DNA from: Anaerolineae bacterium
GTDB lineage: Bacteria > Chloroflexota > Anaerolineae > JACIWR01
Length of the DNA: 32,582 bases
Direction of reading: 5' to 3'
Assembly (NCBI GenBank): GCA_024653325.1
Contig: JANLFX010000032.1
Span: 1-32,582 of the forward strand
The position numbers were made by a program, and so were the translations under genes. The notes beneath the pieces were generated by a model. It was not told where the DNA came from. It saw only the letters and a program-made list of their open reading frames with translations, and made no database searches. This document shows, one piece after another, positions 16,735 to 26,660 of this stretch. The first letter of the stretch is position 1. The number at the start of each line of letters is the position of its first letter.

Positions 16735-17343
16735 ATGGAACTGGAACAGAGAGTAAAGGCTCTTGAATACGACATGAAAATTCTGAAGAACGAAATCCAG
16801 AGGACATTGCTGGATATTCAGGAACAAATACTTATCCATTACTACCCGTCCCTCAGGACAGAGGAGACGGCTCCCTCGGAAGGCATCATCCAGGCCCTGG
16901 AATCGGTCCGCGCCAAGCGGCGGGATTTACCCCAGGAAGCATCGGCCTCGCCCATCAAGAGAGTCTCGCTCGATGAGATCGGCGAAGAGCAGGGAGAAGA
17001 CAACCCGCCTTTGGATGAGGAGTCCGTCGTCGTTCAGCCCACCACAGACCCGGACAAGGATATTGTCATGCGCCTATCGGGATGGGTGAGTAGTACCGCA
17101 AGGAAAATAGGGGGAGAGCGCACGGGCAAACTGATCCAGGCATACACGAACAGGGGCATCATCTCCTCAGAACTGGAAAGCCCATTACTCCGGCTCGTCG
17201 GCCTGATCACCGACGATGAGGCCCCCAAAAAGGTGGCGGTCAACGAGGTGCTCAAGGCCGTCCTGCACCTGAACGAGCTGCTGGGACGGGATAATAATGC
17301 CGAAGAAGCTCTCTCCTTGATAGAGGAGGCAGAGCTTGGATAA
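16735..17343 (+). CDS. archaellum ArlD/E-like protein with N-terminal coiled coil
   Basis: N-terminal MELEQRVKALEYDMKILKNEIQRTLLDIQEQ; C-terminal RLSGWVSSTARKIGGERTGKLIQAYTNRGIISSELESPLLRLVGLI resembles the FlaD/E domain pattern; lies between archaellin and arlF. Confidence 0.5.
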   Translation: MELEQRVKALEYDMKILKNEIQRTLLDIQEQILIHYYPSLRTEETAPSEGIIQALESVRAKRRDLPQEASASPIKRVSLDEIGEEQGEDNPPLDEESVVVQPTTDPDKDIVMRLSGWVSSTARKIGGERTGKLIQAYTNRGIISSELESPLLRLVGLITDDEAPKKVAVNEVLKAVLHLNELLGRDNNAEEALSLIEEAELG

Positions 17344-17806
17344 AACCATCGTCACCGCTCTCCTGATTATAGCTGGCGTGGTATCCGTGGTCCTGGTGTT
17401 CAACACCATCTATCCGGCCGTGCTGCAAAGCGGCAATGCCATCGTCGGACGAGGAAAGAGGATAGACGAACACCTGCAAAGCCAGATCGAGATCGTCCAC
17501 GCGGTGGCTTATGGTGATGTAACCAAAGTCGTCTATGTATGGGTCAAAAACGTTGGTTCTCTTTCCATCGGGGCCGTGGAGCAATGCGATGTCTTCTTCG
17601 GCCCGGAAGGCAATTTCACCCGCATCCCCTACGGCGAGGGAGCCTCCCACTGGACATACACGGTGGAAAACGGCACCAACTGGACTTCCACGGCAACGGT
17701 GAAAATCACCATTGATTATCAGGACTACCTGGTAAATGGGCAAAGATACTTCGTCAAGGTAGTCCTGCCGAACGGGGTTTCCGACGAATACTGCTTTAGC
17801 AAGTGA
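17336..17806 (+). CDS. arlF: archaellum stator-type protein ArlF
   Basis: N-terminal TM helix (MDKTIVTALLIIAGVVSVVLVFNTIYPAV), beta-sandwich with VYVWVKNVGS; TTG start overlapping previous gene. Confidence 0.7.
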   Translation: MDKTIVTALLIIAGVVSVVLVFNTIYPAVLQSGNAIVGRGKRIDEHLQSQIEIVHAVAYGDVTKVVYVWVKNVGSLSIGAVEQCDVFFGPEGNFTRIPYGEGASHWTYTVENGTNWTSTATVKITIDYQDYLVNGQRYFVKVVLPNGVSDEYCFSK

Positions 17807-17809
17807 GCT

Positions 17810-18325
17810 ATGGACACGGCAATCACCGCACTGATTATCATCACTCTTCTGATACTGGTAGTACTCACCCTGTCCGAGCAGTACCTCCTGGCCCAGGACA
17901 TCATCTCCGAGTCCTGGCAGAGGATGGAAGCGCGGATGGATGAGCAAGCCAGAACTGATCTCACGCCAGTGGGGGCCACAACCCTCAGTGGAGGTTCTGT
18001 GGTGGAGGTCACTCTCAGGAACGATGGAACTACCAAGCTGGCCGACTTCGACCAGTGGGATGTTATCCTCCAGTATCGCGGCATTGATGGCGGCTACTAT
18101 GCAACGTGGTATCCTTATGGTCTGGGACAAAACGAGTGGTCAGTGTACGACATTTTCCTGGATGCCCCAACCACTCCGGAGGTTTTCGAGCCGGACATTC
18201 TCAATCCAGGAGAAGAGGTAGTGATTTGGGTATCGGTCGCGCCTGCCGTGGGGGAAGGTACCACCAACCTGGCAACCGTAGTCACCCCTAATGGCATCAG
18301 CGCCTCGATACATTTTACCCGTTAG
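17810..18325 (+). CDS. arlG: archaellum stator-type protein ArlG-like
   Basis: MDTAITALIIITLLILVVLTLSEQYLLAQ TM helix, VEVTLRNDGTTKLADFDQWDV...VVTPNGISASIHFTR; paralogous to the preceding protein. Confidence 0.65.
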   Translation: MDTAITALIIITLLILVVLTLSEQYLLAQDIISESWQRMEARMDEQARTDLTPVGATTLSGGSVVEVTLRNDGTTKLADFDQWDVILQYRGIDGGYYATWYPYGLGQNEWSVYDIFLDAPTTPEVFEPDILNPGEEVVIWVSVAPAVGEGTTNLATVVTPNGISASIHFTR

Positions 18326-18374
18326 CAGAACGGGTTGGCAACCTGATCGTCGTTTTTTGGTAAAGGGAAGGAAC

Positions 18375-18875
18375 ATGACAACGAAATCGGGATCGGAAAC
18401 CGGAGGCGGCAGGGAAGTCCAGTTGCTCACCTTCAAGCTGGATGACCAGGAATATGCCCTGGACATCACCAACGTCGTCCAGGTCGTGCGCATGGTGGCT
18501 ATCACCCCGATACCCAAAGCTCCGGAAGTCGTGGAAGGGGTGATCAATCTGAGGGGCAAAGTCATTCCGGTCATTAACCTTCGCCAACGGTGCGGGCTGC
18601 CGACCAGGCCCTACGGTCTGAACGACCATTTGCTGATCGCTCGGATCAACGACCAGGTGATGGCCTTGATCGTGGACGTGGTCTCCGAGATGTTAACCCT
18701 GCCGATGAGCGATCTGGATTTCACCTCGGAGATTGGGCCGCAGAAAATGGAATTCATTTCGGGAGTGGGCAGGTTAAACGACAAATTGATCCTGGTCCTC
18801 GATCCCAACGTGCTGCTGGCCTGCGAGGATCAACAGCGGCTGACAGCAGCCCTGGCGAGTACATCATCGTCGTAG
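18375..18875 (+). CDS. cheW: CheW-like coupling protein
   Basis: QLLTFKLDDQEYALDITNVVQVVRMVAITPIPKAPEVVEGVINLRGKVIPVINLRQR. Confidence 0.95.
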   Translation: MTTKSGSETGGGREVQLLTFKLDDQEYALDITNVVQVVRMVAITPIPKAPEVVEGVINLRGKVIPVINLRQRCGLPTRPYGLNDHLLIARINDQVMALIVDVVSEMLTLPMSDLDFTSEIGPQKMEFISGVGRLNDKLILVLDPNVLLACEDQQRLTAALASTSSS

Positions 18876-18914
18876 GATGAGATGGTATCTCGTCCAACAC
18901 CAAGCGGAATTCAC

Positions 18915-20393
18915 ATGAGTAACGAGGAGTTCGAACTGACCCAAACGGATTACGAGCGCTTCCGGGACCTCATCCTGGAGAGGAGCGGCCTGTATTTCCC
19001 GGAAGAAAGGCGACAAACCTTGAGCAGAGGTCTGGCCGAGGCTTTGCGCGCGTCTTCGCGGAATAACCTGGACGAATACTATGATTTGCTGCGCAAAAGT
19101 CCTGTGGCCAGCCACGAGTGGGACTCGCTGGTCAGCACCCTGACCGTGGGCGAGACCTATTTCTTTCGCAACAAAAGCCATTTCGACGCCCTGGCTCAGC
19201 ACATTCTGCCGGAGATCATCACCCGCCAGGGACTCCTGAACCGGCGTATTCGCATCTGGGGTGCTGGCTGTGCCACCGGCGAAGAGCCTTACTCCGTGGC
19301 CATACTCCTGCGCGAATTGATCCCGAACCTGCACAGTTGGAATATCCTGATCCTGGCCACCGACATCAACCGGGAGGCGTTGCGCAAAGCCCGCGAGGGT
19401 GTATACGGGACCTGGTCCTTCCGTGGCGTCGAAAAGCGCATCCAGGAGCGTTATTTCCACCCTAATGGCCATGGACAGTACATCTTGGATAATGAAATCA
19501 AAAATATGGTCACTTTCGATTATCTGAACCTGGTGGAGGATTGTTATCCATCTCTGGTCACCAACACCCGCGGGATGGATTTAATCCTCTGCCGCAACGT
19601 GACTATTTACTTCAGCCCAGAGGTGACCCAAAAGGTGGTAACCAGGTTTTACAACAGCCTGACGGGGGGAGGGTGGTTTATCCCGGGCTCTTCGGAACCT
19701 AACATGGTGTTCTATCGGGATTTCCAGCAAAAGAACTTCCCCGGCGCCGTGGTTTACCAGAAGCCCAGGATGGAAACGAAAGCGATGCGGAAGCCAGAGT
19801 TCGAGTTACAGATACCCACGACGCCCGTGGTAAAGGCTACCGAGCCGCTTCTCAAGGGTTCAGAGGAAGGCAAGGAAAAGCCATCACCGGCGCCCGATCC
19901 CTACCAGATAGCCCTGGAATTGGTGCGGGCCGGACGATTAGACGACGCATTGCTCAGACTGTACGAGAAGCTCGACCAGGATCCTGATTTTGTGCCCACA
20001 TACCACATGCTGGGCAAGATATATGCCAACAAGGGTGACCTGGAAGAGGCGCAGAATTGGTGCGCCAGAGCTATCAAGAAAGACAGGCTGCATCCTCAGC
20101 CCCATTACATTCTTTCCCTGATTTATCAGCAGGATGACCTGCCAGACATGGCCCTCCAGGCCTTGAAAACGGCTATCTACCTGGATCGGGAATTTATCCT
20201 GGCCCACTATCACCTGGCCCAACTCTACCGGCAGCAGGGAAAGAAGAGGCAGGCTTACAAGTCGTTGCAGAACGTCCAGCGCCTGCTGGAAGGCAGATTG
20301 CCTGACGAGCCCATCCCTGAGGGCGATGGCTTGTTAGCTGGCCGTCTGCTGGAATTAGTCAAAACAGAGCTGGCAAGCGAGCAATGGACCTGA
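18915..20393 (+). CDS. cheR: CheR methyltransferase with C-terminal TPR repeats
   Basis: WGAGCATGEEPYSVAILL, ILATDINREALRKAREGVYGTWSFRG, DLILCRNVTIYFSPE; TPR region DPDFVPTYHMLGKIYANKGDLEEAQNWCARAI. Confidence 0.95.
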   Translation: MSNEEFELTQTDYERFRDLILERSGLYFPEERRQTLSRGLAEALRASSRNNLDEYYDLLRKSPVASHEWDSLVSTLTVGETYFFRNKSHFDALAQHILPEIITRQGLLNRRIRIWGAGCATGEEPYSVAILLRELIPNLHSWNILILATDINREALRKAREGVYGTWSFRGVEKRIQERYFHPNGHGQYILDNEIKNMVTFDYLNLVEDCYPSLVTNTRGMDLILCRNVTIYFSPEVTQKVVTRFYNSLTGGGWFIPGSSEPNMVFYRDFQQKNFPGAVVYQKPRMETKAMRKPEFELQIPTTPVVKATEPLLKGSEEGKEKPSPAPDPYQIALELVRAGRLDDALLRLYEKLDQDPDFVPTYHMLGKIYANKGDLEEAQNWCARAIKKDRLHPQPHYILSLIYQQDDLPDMALQALKTAIYLDREFILAHYHLAQLYRQQGKKRQAYKSLQNVQRLLEGRLPDEPIPEGDGLLAGRLLELVKTELASEQWT

Positions 20394-20463
20394 GGTAAGC
20401 GCAGGGTGAAAAGCCAGGCCAACGAGCAAGGGACGGACACGCCAGTCCCCAGGAGATGAAAAC

Positions 20464-21282
20464 ATGGAGCCAAAACTGAACTGCTGGGAATACAAACGCT
20501 GCGGTCGAGAGCCTGGCGGGGCCAGGGCATCCGAACTGGGAGAGTGCCCGGCGGCAGGGGTTACCGTCACCGATGGAACGAACAATGGGAAAAATGGAGG
20601 GCGGATTTGCTGGGCCATCGCCGGCACGTTATGCGGTGACCAGGTGCAGGGCACGTTTGCTCAAAAGCGACGCTCTTGCACACAATGCGACTTCTATCAC
20701 CTGGTCAAAGCGGAAGAGGGGAGAGATTTTGTGCTGATGCTGGAAAGAGACATAGACAGAACTTTGTCTGCCGATAAGGTGCGGGCCATCCTGGAAGAGC
20801 GGGCGCGCGCCCTGGCCAGGTCTACCGAGACCAGGACCGGCGAGACTCTGCGGGTCGTCGTCTTCTCCCTGACCAATGAGACCTACGGCATACCCACCGA
20901 CTACGTCAGAGAGGTACAGCCGCTGCGAGAAATAACCCCCGTGCCCTGCACCCCTGGCTTCGTGGTCGGCGTGATCAATATTCGCGGGTTCATCTACTCG
21001 GTCATAGACGTCCGCGATTTCCTGGGCGTGCCCAGACGGGAGATCACCGAATTAACCAAGGTCATCCTGGTCAACGCCGCCGGGCTGGAGGTGGGCATCC
21101 TGGCCGACGATGTATCGGGGGAGATAAGCGTACCCCTGTCCGAGATCAAGTCTTCACTGGCTCCCCGCGCGGGCATCAAAGAAGAGTACACTCAGGGAGT
21201 GACCAAAGACATGTTAATCATCCTCAACCTGGAAGCGCTGATGCGCGATGAACGGATGGTGGTTCATGAAGAAGTCGTGTAA
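20464..21282 (+). CDS. two-CW-domain and CheW fusion protein
   Basis: N-terminal NCWEYKRCGREPGG...CPAA...GKNGGRICWAIAGTLCGDQVQGTFAQKRRSCTQCDFYHLV; C-terminal CheW VVVFSLTNETYGIPTDYVREVQPLREITPVPCTPGFVVGVINIRGFIYSVIDVRDFLG. Confidence 0.85.
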   Translation: MEPKLNCWEYKRCGREPGGARASELGECPAAGVTVTDGTNNGKNGGRICWAIAGTLCGDQVQGTFAQKRRSCTQCDFYHLVKAEEGRDFVLMLERDIDRTLSADKVRAILEERARALARSTETRTGETLRVVVFSLTNETYGIPTDYVREVQPLREITPVPCTPGFVVGVINIRGFIYSVIDVRDFLGVPRREITELTKVILVNAAGLEVGILADDVSGEISVPLSEIKSSLAPRAGIKEEYTQGVTKDMLIILNLEALMRDERMVVHEEVV

Positions 21283-21327
21283 ATTCAGATTTCCGAAGTC
21301 TGGACTTTTAATAAAAAGGAGTGGCCG

Positions 21328-23688
21328 ATGTTAGAAAAAGCGTTATCCAGATTCAAATTGCTGCCCAAGATCGTTGCCCTGGGACTGGTAGTGAACCTGT
21401 GCTTTGGCCTCGTCCTGGGGTACCTGTATACCCAGTTTAGAGCGAGCCAGTACGAGGCCAGGCGGGAAGAAACCCGAAACCTGGTATTGACCGCTTACAG
21501 CGTGCTGGAGTATTACGCTCAACAAGCCAGAGAGGGTCTCATCTCCGAAGAAGAAGCGAAATCCGCAGCCCTGGAAGCGGTCAAGGCCATGCGTTACGGG
21601 GAGGACGATTATTTTTGGATCAACGATCTGGAACCAAAAATGGTTATGCACCCCAACTATCCGCCAGAAAAGAAACCCGAGTGGTATGCCACCAACGGGC
21701 TGGCCGATTACGCCGATCCGACCGGAAAAAAGTTGTTCGTGGAGTTCGTTAAAGTCTGCAACGAAAAGGGACAGGGTTTCGTGGACTATTATTGGACCAG
21801 GCCGGGCCAGGAGCGGGAAAAACCGGTTCCCAAAATCTCCTACGTGAAACTGCTGCCCGATTGGGGATGGATTGTCGGCTCAGGCATTTACGTGGACGAT
21901 GTGGAAGGGGAAATAGCTAGACTGACCCGCATGGTACTGCTTATTGCAGCAGGAATCACCGGGCTGTCTATCGTCCTGTCGTTTGCCCTGGCCCGCTCTA
22001 TCAGCAAACCGCTGGCCCTTATCGTCCAAGGTGCTCAATCGTTGGCCCAGGGCGACCCGGACATGACCGGGCTTGACTACGCCCAGACGCTTAAGGTCTC
22101 CACGCGCCAGGATGAGTTGGGCGAAATTGGGCGGGCTTTTGGTCGCCTGGAGCAATATTTCAAGGCCAAATCAAGCGCCGTACAAAAGATTGCCCAAGGG
22201 GACCTCAATATAGAAGTCCCGGTAGCGTCCGAGAAAGACATCCTGGGCCAGGCCATGGTGGAGATGAAAGATAACATCAGCGCCCTGGTAGCCGACGCCA
22301 ACATGTTGGCCGAGGCGGCGGTGGAAGGTAAACTGGATACCCGCGCCGATGCCGCCAAGCATCAGGGTGAGTATGCGAAGATCATCCAGGGCATCAACAG
22401 GGCCCTGGATTGGATAATCGGCCCCTTAAACGTGACCGTTGACTACATCGCGCGCATCGCCCAGGGCGACATTCCCAAAGAGGTGGAGGTCGAATACAAG
22501 GATTGGGAGTGGAAAGGCGCTTTCAAAAAGGTCAAAGACAATCTTAACACCTGTGTCAATGCCATTCATCTGCTGGTTTCCGATGCCAATATGCTGGCCG
22601 CCGCCGCCGCGGAGGGGAATCTGGACGCCCGCGCCGATGCCTCCCGTCATCAAGGCGATTACCGCAAGATAGTGGAAGGCATGAACGCTGCCCTGGAAGC
22701 GGTAATTGCCTCGATGAAAGAAGCCAGTGAAGCCATGGCCCGTATCGCCCGTGGCGACCTGACCGTGCAAATGGACGGTAAGTATCGGGGTGACTATGCT
22801 CTCCTCAGCCAAAGCATTGATTCGATGATCAGCGGCTTAAAGGGAATGACCACGCACATGCAAGAAGGCTCGGTGAACATCAGTTCTGCCACCGCCGAGA
22901 TCCTGGCCGCGGCCAGCCAGATGGCCGCCACCACCCGTGAGCAGGCCTCCGCCGTCAGCCAGATCACCTCGACCCTCGAGGAAATCAGAGCCTCTGCCGA
23001 ACAGGTCGCCCAACGCGCTCAAAGCGTCGCCGATGCCGCCACGGAAGCCGCGCAGGCCGCCCAGCGTGGCACTGCCGCCGCCGAGGATACAATCACCGGC
23101 ATGGAAGACATCCGCAAAAAGGTGGAATCCATCGCCCAGAATATCCTCTCCCTTTCCGAACAAACAACCCAAATCGGCGACATCATTGACACCGTCACCG
23201 ACATCGCTGACCAGTCCAACATCCTGGCCCTCAACGCGGCCATCGAAGCCGCCCAGGCCGGCGAGGCTGGCAAGGGCTTCCGCGTCGTCGCCGACGAGGT
23301 GCGCTCCCTGGCCGAACAGTCCCGCCAGGCCGCTGCCCAGGTTAAGCTCATCCTCGGTGACATCCAAAAAGCCACTAACCTGGCCGTCATGGCCACCGAG
23401 CAGGGGTCCAAGGGTGTGGATGCTGGCGTCGAACTGGTAAACCGTACCGCCCAGACCATTCGCCAACTGGCCGAGACGGTACACGCCTCCGCCCAGGCCG
23501 CCCAGCAGATCGTCGCTGGCGTGCAGCAGCAGACCATCGGCCTGGATCAGATCGCCATCGGTATGCACGACATCAACCAAGCCGCTCACCAGTCAGCGGC
23601 AGGCGCCCAGCAATCCCAGAAAGCCGCCGAGGACCTGAACGAGCTGGCCGCGCAGTTGAAAGAGGTTGTGGCACAGTACAGATTGTAA
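21328..23688 (+). CDS. methyl-accepting chemotaxis protein (single Cache_2-type sensor, repeated HAMP-like modules)
   Basis: YGEDDYFWINDLEPKMVMHPNYPP...GWIVGSGIYVDDVE; MCP hairpin IADQSNILALNAAIEAAQAGEAGKGFRVVADEVRSLAEQS. Confidence 0.95.
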   Translation: MLEKALSRFKLLPKIVALGLVVNLCFGLVLGYLYTQFRASQYEARREETRNLVLTAYSVLEYYAQQAREGLISEEEAKSAALEAVKAMRYGEDDYFWINDLEPKMVMHPNYPPEKKPEWYATNGLADYADPTGKKLFVEFVKVCNEKGQGFVDYYWTRPGQEREKPVPKISYVKLLPDWGWIVGSGIYVDDVEGEIARLTRMVLLIAAGITGLSIVLSFALARSISKPLALIVQGAQSLAQGDPDMTGLDYAQTLKVSTRQDELGEIGRAFGRLEQYFKAKSSAVQKIAQGDLNIEVPVASEKDILGQAMVEMKDNISALVADANMLAEAAVEGKLDTRADAAKHQGEYAKIIQGINRALDWIIGPLNVTVDYIARIAQGDIPKEVEVEYKDWEWKGAFKKVKDNLNTCVNAIHLLVSDANMLAAAAAEGNLDARADASRHQGDYRKIVEGMNAALEAVIASMKEASEAMARIARGDLTVQMDGKYRGDYALLSQSIDSMISGLKGMTTHMQEGSVNISSATAEILAAASQMAATTREQASAVSQITSTLEEIRASAEQVAQRAQSVADAATEAAQAAQRGTAAAEDTITGMEDIRKKVESIAQNILSLSEQTTQIGDIIDTVTDIADQSNILALNAAIEAAQAGEAGKGFRVVADEVRSLAEQSRQAAAQVKLILGDIQKATNLAVMATEQGSKGVDAGVELVNRTAQTIRQLAETVHASAQAAQQIVAGVQQQTIGLDQIAIGMHDINQAAHQSAAGAQQSQKAAEDLNELAAQLKEVVAQYRL

Positions 23689-23745
23689 AACGTGAGGCGT
23701 AAAGAGTCGGGAACACGCACCACAGATCGCCTACGGGAGTGAAAC

Positions 23746-24273
23746 ATGGTTATGCTGGACGATGACATCATGCGCCAATTGCGGGCTACCTTCAAAGCCG
23801 AGGCCGCCGATCACCTTCAGGCCATGAACCGTATCCTGGTGGAGCTGGAAAAAGGATCCAATGGCAGAGAGCGGGTCGAGCTTTTGGAAGAGATTTTCCG
23901 CGAGGCCCACAGCCTGAAGGGAGCCGCCGGCGCTGCCGATATTGGCGATGTTGAGACCACAGCCCACAAACTGGAGAACGTTTTCGGCGCGATCAAAGCT
24001 GGCGAGATCGAACTGACCGCTGACCTGTGCGATGTCCTCTACGAGGCCATTGACGCTGTGGAGCTCATCGTCGAGGCCGTCCTTACCGGTAAAGCCCATG
24101 GACTGGACCTGCCCGACCTGCACGCTCGCCTGGAGGCCGCTGAAAAGGGGCGGATAATAGCGGGAAAGAAGCAAGAGGCAGGAAGCAAGAAACAGGCAAG
24201 GGGTATCCCATGGCATTGGAGAAAGTGCTCATCGTCGAAGATAGTCCCACCGAGGCATTACTGGCCCGGCTGA
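23746..24273 (+). CDS. stand-alone Hpt (CheA P1-like) protein
   Basis: [45 protein letters not shown]; no kinase domain in same frame. Confidence 0.85.
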   Translation: MVMLDDDIMRQLRATFKAEAADHLQAMNRILVELEKGSNGRERVELLEEIFREAHSLKGAAGAADIGDVETTAHKLENVFGAIKAGEIELTADLCDVLYEAIDAVELIVEAVLTGKAHGLDLPDLHARLEAAEKGRIIAGKKQEAGSKKQARGIPWHWRKCSSSKIVPPRHYWPG

Positions 24274-26198
24274 TCCTCGAACGCCAGGGTTACCAGGTCA
24301 GCATAGCCACCGACGGTAAAGAGGGTCTGGTCAAAGCGGCTGAGGAAAAGCCGGATTTGATCATCCTCGATACCATCCTGCCTCGCATGAGCGGCTACGA
24401 GGCGTACCAAAGACTGCGGGTGGACCCCAGGACCGCCGACATTCCGGTGCTCATGCTGCTCACGGATACCGAGACGACGGATACACCGCGCAGGCTAGGA
24501 CTGGACGCCGATGCCTACATCGCCAAGCCATACACCCCACCTCTCCTTCTGGCCGGCGTGGAACAAATCTCCAGGTCTAACGGCAGGCAACCCGAAGACG
24601 CCGACCTGTTTGAAGAGGAAAGGCAACGGTACCATGAGGAGTTACAGAAAGCCAGACGGGAAGCCGAGATGGCCCGGCAGGCTAAAAGTGAATTCCTGGC
24701 CACGATGAGCCATGAACTGCGCACGCCCCTGCATGAGATCCTGGGCATGACCGACCTGGTCCTGAACACCGAGCTGACACCCGAACAGCGCGCCTATTTG
24801 CTCACCACCAAAAACTCGGCTAACGCCCTTCTGGCCATCATCAGCGATATTCTGGAATTCGCCGAAATCGAAAACGGACAGTTGACCCTGGCGGCGGACA
24901 GTTTTGACCTGTGGCTCGCCGTGGAAAAAACAATCCAAATCATGATCCCACACGCCCAGGAGAAGGGCCTGAAATTGTCTTGCCAAATCGCGCCCGGAGT
25001 GCCCCGTGACCTGGTGGGCGACCCGGTGCGCCTGCGACAAGTGCTGACCAGTCTGATAGGCAACGCCATCCGCTTCACCGAACACGGCGAAGTGGCCGTG
25101 GGAGTGGAGGAAATCGTCCCATCCCAGGAAAAGGCCGGGGGCGAGGCGGAACTACACTTCCACGTCCGCGATACCGGCATCGGCATCCCTAAGGACAAAC
25201 AAGACGTTATCTTTGAAACCTTCCGTCAGGCCGACAGTTCCACCACCCGCCAATACGGCAGCATCGGCCTGGGACTGGCCATGGCGAAGAAACTGGTGGA
25301 ACTGATGGGCGGTCGCATCTGGGTGGAAAGCGAGGTCGGACAGGGTAGCACCTTTCATTTTACCGCCAGGTTCCAGCGCCTGGACCAGGCTCTCCACACC
25401 CCGGATACAACCGCTGGAGCCACAGAACCAGAACAGCCGTGGTCATTGCGGATACTGGTCGCCGAGGATAGCCCGACCAATCAATTGATCGCCCAGGCCA
25501 ACCTGAGCAAGGCGGGCCACACAGTACAAATCGTCGAGAACGGGCAGAAAGCCATCGCGGCCTGGGAACAGGGGGACTTCGACCTGATTCTGATGGACAT
25601 CTCCATGCCTCAGATGGACGGCCTGGAGGCGACCCGGATCATCCGCGAGCGGGAAAAACAAACCGGGCGACACATTCCCATCATCGCCATGACCGCTTTC
25701 GCTTTGAAAGAGTACCGGGAAAAGAGCCTGGCCGCCGGCATGGACGCTTATGTCTCCAAACCGGTGAGCGCCGGGGAACTCCATCGGGCCATCGCGCCAT
25801 TCCTGAAAAAGGCAGGACCCGGCGAGCTACCAGAACCTCCCCGGCCAGCGGTTGACCTTCACGAGGCGTTGGAAGTGGTGGATGGAGATGTAGACCTTTT
25901 GGAAGCGGTGACGGAGGTATCCCTGGCAGAATACCCGGAACACATCGCCGCCCTGAAAGAGGCCCTGGCCCGCCAGGACGCCCCGGGCGTGGAAGCCGCG
26001 GCCCATCGGCTGAAAGGGGTGCTGGGCAACCTGGGCGGTTTGACCGCCCGGGACGTGGCCCAGCGCCTGGAGACCATGGCCGAAGAGGGTCGCCTCGATG
26101 GCGGTGAGATTGCTCTGGCAGCATTGGAAGCGGAGATCGAACGAGTGGTGGCTTTCTATTCAGACCCGGCATGGAAGCAAAAAGCAGTGGAAAGCTGA
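24210..26198 (+). CDS. hybrid histidine kinase REC-HisKA-HATPase-REC-Hpt
   Basis: [14 protein letters not shown]...; [66 protein letters not shown]. Confidence 0.93.
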   Translation: MALEKVLIVEDSPTEALLARLILERQGYQVSIATDGKEGLVKAAEEKPDLIILDTILPRMSGYEAYQRLRVDPRTADIPVLMLLTDTETTDTPRRLGLDADAYIAKPYTPPLLLAGVEQISRSNGRQPEDADLFEEERQRYHEELQKARREAEMARQAKSEFLATMSHELRTPLHEILGMTDLVLNTELTPEQRAYLLTTKNSANALLAIISDILEFAEIENGQLTLAADSFDLWLAVEKTIQIMIPHAQEKGLKLSCQIAPGVPRDLVGDPVRLRQVLTSLIGNAIRFTEHGEVAVGVEEIVPSQEKAGGEAELHFHVRDTGIGIPKDKQDVIFETFRQADSSTTRQYGSIGLGLAMAKKLVELMGGRIWVESEVGQGSTFHFTARFQRLDQALHTPDTTAGATEPEQPWSLRILVAEDSPTNQLIAQANLSKAGHTVQIVENGQKAIAAWEQGDFDLILMDISMPQMDGLEATRIIREREKQTGRHIPIIAMTAFALKEYREKSLAAGMDAYVSKPVSAGELHRAIAPFLKKAGPGELPEPPRPAVDLHEALEVVDGDVDLLEAVTEVSLAEYPEHIAALKEALARQDAPGVEAAAHRLKGVLGNLGGLTARDVAQRLETMAEEGRLDGGEIALAALEAEIERVVAFYSDPAWKQKAVES

Positions 26199-26209
26199 GG
26201 AGTATAAAC

Positions 26210-26641
26210 ATGAGCAGACAGGCGCGCATCCTGGTCGTTGACGATGATAAACCCACGGTGATGATCATCTCCAGTGTCCTGCAGAAACAGGGGTACGAAG
26301 TGCACACCGCCTTCGACGGCAAAGCCGGGCTGGAAAAGGCGCGAGAGCTGAAACCAGACCTCATCATCCTGGACATTATGATGCCCCTGATGGACGGTTA
26401 CCAGGTCTGCCGCCGCCTGCAGAACGATCCAGAGACTGCGCGCATCGCCGTTCTGATGCTCACGGCCAAGGGGGGCATTGACGAGGACGTGGAACGGCAG
26501 TACGAATTTGCCACCCGCGTCAAAGACCGGTTAGCGGGCTTCGATTCCGGAGCAGTGGATTTTCTGACCAAACCGGTCAAAGCCAAAGAAGTGGCCCAAC
26601 GGGTGAAATCGCTGCTTTGGGCCAGCGGATTCCCGGTCTAA
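26210..26641 (+). CDS. stand-alone receiver protein with extended beta4-beta5 segment
   Basis: [17 protein letters not shown]...[14 protein letters not shown]...[43 protein letters not shown]. Confidence 0.93.
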   Translation: MSRQARILVVDDDKPTVMIISSVLQKQGYEVHTAFDGKAGLEKARELKPDLIILDIMMPLMDGYQVCRRLQNDPETARIAVLMLTAKGGIDEDVERQYEFATRVKDRLAGFDSGAVDFLTKPVKAKEVAQRVKSLLWASGFPV

Positions 26642-26660
26642 CCATCCCTGTGGAGGAACG

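Noticed and set aside
22837-23589. Long - strand ORF (250 aa) opposite the MCP, plus a 172-aa ORF in another frame
   Set aside because: Low-complexity Gly/Leu/Asp or Ala/Ser-rich translations mirroring MCP codon bias; the + strand MCP is unambiguous.
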